Positions 25,001 through 36,600 of a stretch of DNA of 64,000 nt are shown one piece after another. The notes beneath the pieces were generated by a model, which worked only from the letters and a program-made list of their open reading frames with translations, had not been told where the DNA came from and searched no databases. The stretch lies in contig OZ037767.1 of assembly GCA_964035545.1 (NCBI GenBank), forward strand, positions 29,741,628 through 29,805,627, read 5' to 3'. Positions within the stretch are counted from its first letter, which is position 1. Each line of letters begins with the position of its first letter. Origin of the DNA: Bugula neritina (taxonomy: Eukaryota > Bryozoa > Gymnolaemata > Cheilostomatida > Bugulidae). The position numbers and the translations under genes were made by a program.

Positions 25001-27567
25001 TACAGCTTTGTTATTTCTTAATTATGCCTGTGGCTTGTAGCATTTAGGAGCATGCAGTAGTGAAGAAATTGAGATAGCCTAAGTTTTTTAACTTTCTTTA
25101 CAAATGTTGGTGTTGCGTATAACACAACTTTTTTGCTACATTTCTAATCTAGAAAAAAGGCTTTTCCCAATTTCTCCATTAGTACTGCATCTACCTTGTG
25201 TGTAGTAGTCATCTCCGTCAACTGCGGTAGATTCAAGATCCTAGTTAATGTATGGTAGGTTAAAATATAGTTATATAATAAGATGGATATACAATATAAA
25301 ATAGGTAAACTAAGCTAATCACTACTGCACCTGAAAGCCCAAGTTTCCCAACTCATCAAATTGCAGCATAAACTGAATTCTCTGAAAATTACTTTAGAAG
25401 GAAATTCTGGTTGAAAAGTAGCCTATTAAGCAGATTCTTACAAGTGAAGCAGTGAAAGCATGTTGATAAAATTGGGTTATTAACATTTTGCTTGGATTTT
25501 CAGTTAAACTGTTTAATGTTATAGCTCCTCAACTTCTCATGCTTCAAATATCATGAGCTAGTGTTATTGACACTCAACTGCAGTTATACAACTAGCTTGG
25601 CTGATCCCATGGGTCACAAAATGTTATAAAATATAAAGCCTTTCTTAAATTTGAGACTCATATTTGAATGACATAAAAGTTTAGAGGTTGGCTATAAGTC
25701 ACGACAGCACCAATTAGAATATTACAGCTATTATCTTAAAATAGGCATGCGCGAGGATATGTAAGTTAAAATCAAGTATAACATTTCAATTAAATCTTTT
25801 AAATAAAACTATTAGACCTGTTGTAAAATATGCAATGAAGATATAGGGCAGACAAAATATTTCAAGATGGATCGATATTGAATGAAAAGATGCCTGCTTA
25901 AATATAAAGTGTTTTTAATAAATTTTTGCATAAACTGAGCTTTGCTTTTCTTGGTAATATTTTTCTTTTAAAGAAGTTTTAGCCATAACATGAAACTTAT
26001 ATGTAAAGCATTCCTGGTCCCTTGAACATAATGTAGCACAAACTCTTCAAAGTGTAATTAAGTGCACATGCTATCACGCATCATTTTGATACTACAAATT
26101 TAATCTGTCTATTTAATATATATCTATAGCTTTGTGAAAATGCTTTCTGTGAAAATGATGGATGTTGAGGTTATAGTCTAGCTATTATCATAGCATAAGT
26201 GCGTAAGTGTAATGAAAATGCTAACACAGCTAATCTGCTGTCTCATTCAGTGCACTAGCAGAGTAGCAGTGGTCTAACACTGTGTTAACAGCACATTCTG
26301 ACCAAAGAGTTGAAAGGTCAACAGCTATAAATTGAATATGACAGCCAGCATAACAACTGATTAATGGGACTTATCTCATAGTTGCCAATTCAGCTTGCTA
26401 GTGCAGTAACCAAAACCACAAACATGCTTTGAAGTTAATTTTTCTCAAGATTTTTGAAGAAAGAAATTTTTTAAAATTTTTCTGGAACTGCTAACCTGTG
26501 TGCTTATGCCAAAATATTAATCTCAGAAAAAATGAAACTTGTACTAGCAATAGTCTTCCCACAAACCTTAAATTTCTACTGATTTTATGTGCTTGTTCTA
26601 TATATCATGGAGACTACACTTCGCCCTTCTGGGAGGAAACAACTTCAAAATACAAATGTCCCCAGAGGGCTTGTGAAAAGCCTCTATTACTGCAAAAAAT
26701 AAAGTGTGCCAAGGATTTTTTATTTAAATAGTTTTCCTGGATAACAGTCTATTTTAAAGAGCTGTCAGATTCACAGTTTATATAGAAACACAGTTTTTCT
26801 AACAGCTTTAAATTTTTGGTTCGTAATGATATATAAAAATAAAAACAATAAGCTGCTCAAGTGTTAAATAATATTCTTGTATTTTATCTTAATGAATCCA
26901 AAACAATAAGTTGTTTTGATAATATTTCGAAGGTTAAAGATGAAAACAAACTTACATTAAATATGTATTACCTGGGACAGAAATAGAAAACAGGTATCTG
27001 CCATTTTTAGTTGAGAGAAAACCTTTAGAGAGCCAGAAACAGCAGGTAAAGTTTGAGAGTGCAGGTAAGTTTTCCTGGTATACATACTCAGTAGTAGTTC
27101 TGTGTTGTGTATATACTGAGAGTTGCTTACTCTTGCCACCTTTAGAAAATAAATGTTAAAGTGTGCTGCTTAGCAGAATGTTGAGAGTTTTGTACTAATT
27201 TAGAAGCGGTGAACACTGGGTATCATATGAAGAAGTTTACCAGTCATATTTGAATATATTACAAATATAATTAAATATGCTGAAAGCATATTACAGATAT
27301 ATTACAAAGATACTATATATCAGGGATAGTTCAACTAAACTAATTTTTTTAAAACACTTTGTAAAGTATAAAATTTTAAAAGAAAAGTTTGTCAAAAACT
27401 GCTATTGAAAGATTATTGCAATACAAATAATTAAAATGTTTACATATGAAATAATGTTTGGAACCCTACAGTTAACATAAATTATTATATTATATACAGC
27501 ATAAAAGCTTACCTGAAATAAAGCCAAAATTTGAGTAGAAAATAATGAAAGTGTGCAGAATGAGCAT
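22029..27567 (-). CDS. G3: secreted pentraxin-PAN protein, 326 aa, type A'
   Basis: Exons: 27513-27567, 26972-27139, 23710-23867, 23078-23201, 22784-22966, 22029-22321. The signal peptide is MLILHTFIIFYSNFGFIS; an in-frame ATG three codons upstream (27576) could add MLN but is not conserved in G4. Exon 3 begins GVSDEFGIYY: the calcium-ligand Asp-Asn position has become Ser-Asp, a change shared only with G4. Exon 4 is one codon shorter than in other types and ends HEQDSFG. Exon 3 carries HKHCITWQGDG. Intron 2 is about 3.1 kb because a fold-back element sits in it. A minus-strand AATAAA lies about 40 bp after the stop. Confidence 0.87.
24241..26684. mobile_element. Fold-back element with 596-bp inverted arms
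   Basis: Left arm 24241-24836 and right arm 26089-26684 are inverted copies of equal length with only scattered mismatches. Together they enclose a 1252-bp centre. The ends read GAGGCTTTTCACAAGCCC and abut TA on both sides (24239-24240 and 26685-26686), although TAATA is also symmetric, so the exact target duplication is unclear. The arms each contain the same 60-residue open stretch (LRKNETGTSNSLPTN...), an arm-encoded frame seen twice rather than two genes. No transposase was recognised in the centre. Confidence 0.75.
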
Positions 27568-27975
27568 ATTAAGCATTAAGCTGGTGCTTTCTTTATTAGA
27601 GATACATATATTTTAAAGCGCCTTCAAACTACATCTCAAGTTTTAACTAAACAACTGAAGAAAGTAATATAATATGTATATCAATATGCAATATTAAAAA
27701 AACTATTGATTTCTGATATTTTTAATTTACTTATGCATATATATTTCTTTAACTTATAGTTTGGTTAATGACTTATAGTTTAATTCATTAAGCAGGTTAA
27801 AACCAATGGAAGCGTTACATTCAAAGGTTATAGTTGGCAATTACTTGGCATCTCACCCATTATTTTATTATATATATTTGACTATATTACCAATAATGCT
27901 TTATATTGAGTTTTCACTCTTCATGAGTAAAGGTATATAACACCTATATACCTATACATAACTGTTATTACATAC

Positions 27976-28076
27976 CCTGATGGCTGTTTCATTATTTATA
28001 GCAGGAGCATCAAACAAACCCGCCAACACATTATCCAATTCAACTGGTTGAGTCAATATTCTGTTCAAACAATTCC
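27976..28076 (-). other. E0: conserved exon-like block upstream of G3
   Basis: Bounded by a CACCAG acceptor and a GTATGTAA donor. The single open frame reads NCLNRILTQPVELDNVLAG and continues to the donor. Compared with the other three E0 copies it carries a 7-nt insertion near the donor (ATGGCTG), so the frame is not preserved across copies. It could be a 5' UTR exon of G3 or an exon of another transcript. It cannot join exon 2 of G3 in frame. Confidence 0.45.
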
Positions 28077-28240
28077 CTGGTGACAGGTAATAACATGTGC
28101 TATAAAACACATATTATAAGTAAGCAAATTGATTCAATATTAATATATTAATTTTTGAAAGTCAACAAACTTTTGTGTATTGCTAGCATTACTGTGTATG
28201 ATTGTAACATGTAAATTACTTATATATTTATATTTTATAC

Positions 28241-28293
<53 letters not shown>

Positions 28294-28743
28294 AATCTTA
28301 TATGAAACAGCTGGAAAAGACAAAATAATTTGTTGCATATTAATTGTATAAAGTGACAATCTACTTAATAGCTGAATCTCTAAGCTAACCTAACAACAAA
28401 ATTTCTATGGCACTAATAGGTTGTTGTCCTCTCTTGAAAACTTTTCAATATAAGACTTGCACTTAGGCCAAAGAGTCACAACTCTAATAAATGACGCATG
28501 GTACATTGTGCATTCATTACTTGCAGAAAAAGCTTGCAGTGCTAACCAAACTTACAAAAATAAAAAATATACTACACAATTAAACCAGAACACATTTTAA
28601 ATGCGATATCCGATTTGCAAAAATTGTTCTTTACAGCAATTTTCTGCAATTAAACACAAAGAAATAAGTAGACACAGATATTATTCATATATATATAATG
28701 ATTTATTAACTGTTGCATCATAAAGTCACTATGCCGAGTATAA
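28077..28743. other. Spacer between G3 and G4 with (AT)n tract
   Basis: Holds an (AT)n microsatellite at about 28249-28290. TTTATT at 28702-28707 is the minus-strand AATAAA about 40 bp after the G4 stop. Otherwise no gene is seen. Confidence 0.6.
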
Positions 28744-31700
28744 CTAAACAGTACAGTCTCTAGAAGTATAGTGTACAGTATATTCTCCATATCCATCTGT
28801 TAGACTCACATCATCTAGATCTGTGACATCATACAACTCACAACTTCCTGTTTGTATATCATAGTTTACTGACTGACAGAGACTACTGGATGTACAGATA
28901 CGAATACACTGTGCAGCTGACTTTACAGTGTGAGTAGATACTGTGTGAGCATCTATTCTAGAACCTTCCACTTTACAGAACATCATTTGCTGACTGTCTC
29001 TTTGGTGACTTTTTGGGAAAGCTACGGACTCTTTATCTAAAGGGAAGGCAAGCATACATGCAGTGTAACAAGTACCTGCTTAAGCACCTGCGAGCACCTG
29101 CAAACACCTAGAATATTATTCAAATAAAAATCACTGCAGCTACTCATCAGATACAATCCCAGGCTTGGAAGGAACGGGATTTTGCTAGAAACCAAAATTT
29201 AGATAACTGCTGATCAAAAAAGTTTCTCAAGTTTTACTCATTCATTATAAATGACTAATTCAGAACCACTTTTGTTCTACCAATAACAGACTCTTAAGTA
29301 GCTGCATAGTTCAATATCTTTAAGTTCATTTATTTAAAATCACAGCATTTTTAATAATTAAACCCTTAGATTTCTTATATAGTATTCTAGGCAAAGCTTA
29401 CACATTTTACAGTGTATAATTTATTTTTCTGTGTGAGTTTTTTTGACTGTTACAAAAAAGAGCAAGTTTTGTTTTGTAATTTAACCTTGTGGTAGCACAG
29501 CTCACCGTTGCAAGGGAAATTTTCATAAATTATGTCAGCTTGACCCATAAACTTCAGAGTATCCCAGTTTATAACATTCCCTCTGTCATTACACCCCAAC
29601 TCTTCTATTTCTGTCTCTGATAGTAGGTAGTCCCACATATTGAATAACGCTACTTTTCCTGGTATACCCTGAGCTGTGTTTAAATTGCCTTTAACAATGC
29701 AGTAAATAAAAGCATGAATAATTAAAGGTTTCATCCCAGATAGACGTTTCCCAGTTAGATGATATTCTTTATTTTGGTGCCATATAATTTTATAGTAATA
29801 TACCTATATAACTGTTGTATTCATTGCTAAATAGCTAAAATGCTAATAGTTATAATAGCTAACATGAATTATCTGGAATAATATTTTAATTTCTATAGAT
29901 TTGTGTGAGACCAAAAAACAGTAATATATTAATAATAAACATTGTATTTAATTATTAATGAATACTCATTAACAAAATATCTGTTCAAACAAAAAGCAAA
30001 AATATGTAAAATTAATATGTTAATGCAGATGTGCTCAATATGTGCTTCATTTAAATGAACATATATTCAAATAATATTCAAATAAATTGCACATAAAAAT
30101 ATATATTGTACCAATACAAATAAATATTGTCTAACTGGGAAACGTCCAAGTGGGAATCGTCTAACTGCGATGACACTTAATTAAACACTATTCAACATAA
30201 ATGTGTATAAATAACCATAGATATGGTAGAAGCTTATCTCACCTCCAAAACTATCTTGTTCATGCAGTAATATAATAGTTCCACCTTTATTTATACCAGC
30301 TAATGCATCTGAGGCAGCAGATTGCATGAATCTTAGTTTTCCACTTATTTCTAAGTCAGCATACCACTAAAACCATATAACGTCAGCATGAGGTAGCGTG
30401 TTTGTGTTTAGAATATTAGTTAAAGTGCACTATTCTATTTCTACAAGTTCTAAGTTCAATCTATATGTCATATATTTTGTATGTTAGAATACTTGTATAT
30501 TATTAACAATAATGATGAACTATCATGTACATGTGTGCATAATTGGACCAAGTTATTGCTTAAGGTGTTTAAGAGAAAACTTTGAAATTGTACAAATTGT
30601 ACAACTTAACTTTTTTTATATCATGCAGCCCTGAAACTTTTTTTAAATTTTTTTCTAGTTATAAACAATATAAAGCTGTTGCTCTATATTGTAAAGACTT
30701 AAATAATAAGTATATTATAAATTTAAACAAATTTTATATTTCCAAACAAAAACGAATTTGATTATGCAATGTGATGAGCTGGGTATTGCAAACAACACAC
30801 TAAGAAGCAAAGTTTAGACCCTGCATGTATAGAAAAAAGCTAAATCAAATGAGAGGTAGGTATTGAACTGTTGTAGGATAGAACTCACGGTAAAGTTTCC
30901 ATCTCCCTGCCATGTTATGCAGTGTTTATGCCAACCAAACATTGTAGCTATTGGTGTGTTGGATAACTTAAGACGATATGATTCTTTATATAGATCTCTG
31001 ATATCGCCTTGATTTTTATAATATATTCCAAACTCATCAGATACACCTTAATAGACAGTAGACAGTATACACACTAGAACACTGTGTAGAATACAATAAT
31101 TTCAAAATACTCTAAAAATGTTCATCTAATTAGTTTGAAATATTAATTGAGTCTCACCCATATAACAAATACTTTATAAAAGCTTTTTGACTAAAGTAAA
31201 GCCAAAGTTTTGAAAAATCATATTTTTAAAGCTCAAATCATTTCGCATCTTTTTTTAAACTTCCCCCATCTATCAATTTGTAAATATATTATTTAATGAG
31301 ATATGCAAACTAGCAAAATATATCTGCAATTACATAAAAATAAAATAACTTGAAAATTTCAAAGAAAATATAGATTATTATACTATATATATAAGAATCT
31401 TATAACTTATGATCAAATAATGTGCAATAAAATAATGGAAAACTTTGTTAATGTTATTACTATTTACCAGGTAGAGATCTTTAAATAACAGCAAAATCAG
31501 CTGCAATCATCAAATTCCTTAGCAAAGTTTTATAACATATATAAACTATAAAAAAATAAACATTAGAATTTTCAATAGAATCTCAATCAACAATTTTAGG
31601 TTTAAAAGTTGTATATGACATTCAGAGATTATAATTGCATTGCAAGAGTCTAATTGAGTCTAATTGAGCACTTCATCACTGCTAGAGGCTTATAGGTGTA

Positions 31701-32515
31701 ATTTCAACAATCTATCTTAGAAAGCTTTCTGAATCACAGTTTATCTATAAAACTTCCTTTTTTGCAGTTTAAATGAAGCATTCAAAAATAAACCAATCTA
31801 ATGGCAGTTCAAAGTGTAATAAAACCAATATACTACCATTCGATTCAGATAATATTTCAAAAGTTAAAAAAATGAAAACGAATTAGATTACCTGGGACAG
31901 AAATAGAAAACAGGTATCTGCCATCTTCAGTTGATAGGAAACCTTTAGAAAGCCAGAAACAGCAGGTAAACATTGAGAGTGCAGGTAAGTTTTCCTGGTA
32001 TACATAATCAGTAGTAGATCTGTGTTGTGTGTATACTGGGAGTTGCTTGCTCCTGCCACCTTTAGAAAATAAATGTTAAAGTGTGTTGCTTAGCAGAATG
32101 TTGAGAGTTTTGTACTAATTTAGAAGCAGTGAAAACTTGCTATGATATTCGAATATACAGTATTACAAACATATTACAAATATAATTAAATATGTTGAAA
32201 GTATATTACAGATCGATATATTACAAAGATACTATATATCAGAGATATTTCAAATTGAACTAATTTTTTTAAAACAATGTGTAAAGTATAAAATTTTGAA
32301 GAAAAATTTTGCCAAAAACTGCTGTTGAAAGATTATTGGAATACAAATAATTAAAATGTTTACATACGAAATAATGTTTGGAACCCTACAGTTGGTATAT
32401 TGGGGTTGTATATTATAATAAAGTATTATAATATATATTATATACAGCATAAAAACTTACCTGAAATGAAGCCACAATTTGAGTAGAATATAATGAAAGT
32501 GTGTAGAATAAGCAT
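28744..32515 (-). CDS. G4: secreted pentraxin-PAN protein, 326 aa, type A'
   Basis: Exons: 32461-32515, 31892-32059, 30889-31046, 30243-30366, 29506-29688, 28744-29036. It is the closest relative of G3: same signal peptide type (MLILHTFIIFYSNCGFIS), the same Ser-Asp replacement of the first calcium-ligand pair (GVSDEFGIYY), and the same shortened exon 4 (HEQDSFG). Intronic sequence is also shared with G3. Intron 4 contains a 451-bp MITE. The PAN exon begins KESVAFPKSHQRD, intermediate between G1 (KSHQGD) and the common KSYRGD form, which fits patchwork exchange between copies. Confidence 0.87.
29727..30177. mobile_element. MITE with 8-bp target duplication (TAATTAAA), G4 intron 4
   Basis: Flanked by TAATTAAA at 29719-29726 and 30178-30185. 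The left end reads GGTTTCATCCCAGATAGACG; the right end reversed is close to GTGTCATCGCAGTTAGACG. The termini contain reiterated TTCCCAGTTAGACG-like units. Two relatives lie in G6 and G8. No coding capacity. Eight-base duplications fit hAT, P or Merlin-type elements, but the terminal sequence does not settle which. Confidence 0.75.
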
Positions 32516-32917
32516 ATTCAGCGTTAAGCTGGTGCTTTCTTTATTAGAGATAGATATGCACATATTTTGAAGCGCCTTCAAGTTTTAACTAAACAACTGA
32601 AGAAAGTAATATAATATGTATATCAATATGCGTTATTAAGCAGGTTATTGATTTCTGATATTTTTAATTCATTTATGCATAAATATTTTTTCAACTTATA
32701 GTTTGGTTAATGGCTAATAGTTTAATTTATTAAGCAGGTTAAAACCAATGAACATGCTACTTAAAATTTAAAGGTAGTTGGCAATTACTTGTCATCTCAC
32801 CCATTATTTTATTATATATATTTGACTATATTACCAATAATACTTTATATTGAGTTTTCACTGTTTATGAGTAAAGGTATATAACACCTATACCTATACG
32901 TAACTGTTATTACATAC

Positions 32918-33011
32918 CCTGTTTCATTATTTATAGCAGGAGCATCAAACAAACTTGCCAACACATTATCCAATTCAACTGGTTGAGTCAATATTCTGTT
33001 CAAACAATTCC
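32918..33011 (-). other. E0: conserved exon-like block upstream of G4
   Basis: 94-nt block between a CACCAG acceptor and a GTATGTAA donor. The open frame reads NCLNRILTQPVELDNVLAS and ends NNETG. It lies about 400 bp upstream of the G4 start and about 650 bp downstream of the G5 stop, so it could belong to either transcript or to neither. Confidence 0.45.
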
Positions 33012-33656
33012 CTGGTGACAGGTAATAACATGTGCTATAAAGCACATATTATAAGTAAGTGAAATGATTAAATATTAATATATTATTGCTAATTGAAGGT
33101 CAACAAACCTTTGCGTATTGCTATAGCATTACTGTGTATAATTGTGACATATAAATTACTTATGTGTTTATATGTGTTATACATATATATAATTAAATCT
33201 CAAATAAAACAGTGTGAAAGGACAAAATAATTTGTTGCATATTAATTGTATATAGTGACAATCTTCTTAATAGCTGAATCACTAAGCTAACCTAACAACA
33301 AATTTTCTATGGCAATAATAGGTTGTTGTCCTCTCTTGAAAATTTTCCAGTCTAACACTTGCACCTAGGCCAAAAAATCACAGTTCCAATAACTGATGCA
33401 TTGTACTTTACGCATTTATACCTAAAGAGAGGGCTTGCAGTGCTAACAAAACTTACAAAAACTCATAAAAAAGTACTATAATGAAACCAGAATACGTTCT
33501 CAACATGATATCCAATTTGCAAAAATCTGTATTAAATTGTTCTTTACAGCAATTTTCTGCAATAAGGCACAAAGAATTAAATAGACACAAATATTATACA
33601 TATGTAATTATTTATTAACTATTACATCATACAGTCAGTTACTATGCTGAGTATAA
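33012..33656. other. Spacer between G4 and G5
   Basis: No gene. TTTATT at 33611-33616 is the minus-strand AATAAA for G5. The sequence is clearly homologous to the other spacers of the core array. Confidence 0.6.
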
Positions 33657-36600
33657 CTAAACAGTACAGTCCTTAGAAGTATAGTGTACAGTATATTCTC
33701 CATATCCATCTGTTAGACTCACATCATCTAGATCTGTGACATCATACAACTCACAACTTCCTGTTTGTATATCATAGTTTACTGACTGACAGAGACTACT
33801 GGATGTACAGATACGAATACACTGTGTTGCTGACTTTACAGTGTGAGTAGATACTGTGTGAGCATCTATTCTAGAACCTTCCACTTTACAGAACATCATT
33901 TGCTGACTGTCTCCTCTGTAGCTCTTTTGAAAAGCTACGGACTCTTTATCTAAAGGGAAGGCAAGTATACATGCAGTGTAACAGGTACCTGCAAGCACCT
34001 GCAAGCACCTGCAATAACCTCGAAAGTAAAAATTTAGTCAGTTGATGATTCGCCTACTCATTCTACTTGATAATTCATTTAAAAATCTTGCTTTGTTCTA
34101 GTCTTAAGCAGCTGCTTAACTGAACACATTGAGTTCTTTATCTTCTTTGTTCAGCCTAATTATGGATTTCTTACAAAGTAATTGAATTCTCAACTGCGTT
34201 TTTGAATGTTGTAAAAATCATTTTGTTTTTTAATACCCTTATAGCACAGCTCACCATTGCAAAGAAAGTCTTCATAAATTATGTCAGCTTGACCCATAAA
34301 CTTCAGAGTATCCCAGTTTATAACATTCCCTCTGTCATTACACCCCAACTCTTCTATTTCTGTCTCTGTTAGTACGTAGTCCCACATATTGAATAACGCT
34401 ACTTTTCCTGGTACTGATTGTTTCAAATCTAAGTTACCTTATAAATGTAAAAAATGTACACTTTGAAATTGCAATGACTAAAAATAATAAACTACTACAC
34501 TAAGCTGAATGCACATAATTATGTAAAGGATCTAACAAAGAAGCATGATAGCCCTTGTTACAAATACCACTAGAACTTTTATTTTTAGCTTTTAATGGTG
34601 ATATTTGTTATTATTAGATAGTTCATTCTCCTGTGCAGCAATCAGCTGCCTAATAATAGGTAAAGCCTAACCGCCACCTTTGTTGAAGTCAGCTTTTATG
34701 GGTTTGACAGGAACTGATCCATCTTCCTTTATGAGGTCATTACATGTGCCCCATAGTTAGCTGACCCTAATTATAGCTAAATTTAGATGTAATTACCTTT
34801 TCTTTGTGATTGCCCTGGTATTTAAGGCAGCATTGAAACTCCAAAAAGACAGTCACTCATGTAGCCTAAGCTGAGCTACTTATTTTGTTAAGTTAAGTGA
34901 CAAAGAGCTAAATTTTGAAGATATTATAGCAAGCTCGTCAAGAGAATAAAGGTATTTTATTATTATTCTTTGCTATTTTTAACTTGATAATGCTTTATGT
35001 CTTTTATTACAATTTTTATTGCTGTTATATTTTAATATTATATCGTGATGTTTGCTGGTATTTGAACAACTGTATTGTATGAGTTTTAGCACACCTATAT
35101 GTATTCTTTATGTTACTTGTAGTTTTTACGATTTAGAAGAAAATTAATAAAAGTGAGAGATTTGTTAAAACTTCTTCTCAGTCCGTACCAAAACCATTTT
35201 TGTGGCGAGACCTTGCTCAACAGTAAAAACTTTATCTAAAGTGGTGAAGCAGTAAAGCGCTGCTTCCAAGTGGTGGTGAAAGAATAAAGATTCCTTTCCA
35301 AGTGGTTGTGAGAGTCGGCAGTGAAGTCCTCGTCTCCAACTAGAGATAGCAGTCCGGCAAGTTCCATTTCGCAGCATTTTCCCTACTACCTACCCACTCC
35401 TTTCCAAGAAGTCGTACCTTCAGCCAAGAGGACAATTTCAGCATTAACATTAACATTTCATTTGGAATTAATTGAAACCTCCATTCATTCCGGAAGTAGA
35501 AGAAGGGGTGAGCAATTATATTCTTAAATACCAGGCAATCTAGGGCTTATAGTAACTTAGTATAGGAGTATTATTTGGTCCCTTTGTTGTATTGCATGTG
35601 ATGACCTTGCATTGAGGGTGGGGTCGGTTCCTTGTTAATTGTTGAAATTAATTAGTTGGCATTTTCTGGTGGTGTTAGGTTGATGAATTCATAGGTTAGG
35701 AAAATTGCTTAGTAATTACTTGACAAATTAGTTGTAACGTTTTAAGTGGTGTTTGAAACAAAAATCATGTCTTCTATACATAGTGGTAGCCGTATTTCTG
35801 AAACTAAGAAAAGTAGCAGAACTAGGGGTTTATCTGAAAAGGCTCAAGAAAATGAGCTGGTAAAAGGATTAAAGTCTGTAAATTCTTGTATCCGTAAATT
35901 TAACAAGCTGTTGAAAAGTCAACCAGTTAATAATCCAGAAAATATTTCTGAGATGCAAAGCGCAGTTTTAGAAGCTCAAACCGAGCTGCATGTTCTTGGC
36001 AATTTACCAACTAGCAGTAGTAGTGAAGATCTTAGTGAGGTAGCTAAGCAAGTAGAAACAATGGCTAAAGTTCTTGAATCTATGCAAAAAAGTACTGAAA
36101 TTGATCAAGGGCAACACAGTGCCTCACCTCCTCTTGAAGTTCAAAGCCCTAAGCATTCAACTAAGGCTAGTAGCATTTCCGCTAAAAGTAATAGGTCAAT
36201 TCGAGTGGTTAAGAATAAACTTGCAGCAGCAAATGTTGATATAGAGTTAGAAACTTTAAGAAAGCAAGCACAGTTGAAAGCACAAATAGATGCAATGCAA
36301 TTAGAATTGCAAGCTAGCGAATTAGAAGCTAAAAAGCAAAGAATTATGGTTAGGCGTGACGTATTAGAAGAATATGATGTAGATGAGAGGGAGGAAATAG
36401 AAGACGCTCTTGATGTAATTTCTTTGCATGGCGACCCAATCATTCCTCCTCTCGAAAGAGTAGCTGTAGGTGAAAATTTGAATGTTATAGCACCTAGTTT
36501 AAACAATGAGCATCCAGCAATAGGTAACGGGCAGTCTTTGAGCAGTAAAAATATCAGTGATATACATGTCCTTGCAGATTCTATAACTAAAGCTATGCAT

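Noticed and set aside
24191-26731. Two near-identical 77-78 aa proteins on opposite strands
   Set aside because: They are the same frame in the two inverted arms of the fold-back element, not two genes.
32845-33045. E0 block read as a 66-aa protein to its own stop
   Set aside because: Sequence after the donor is frameshifted between copies, so coding past the splice site is not conserved.
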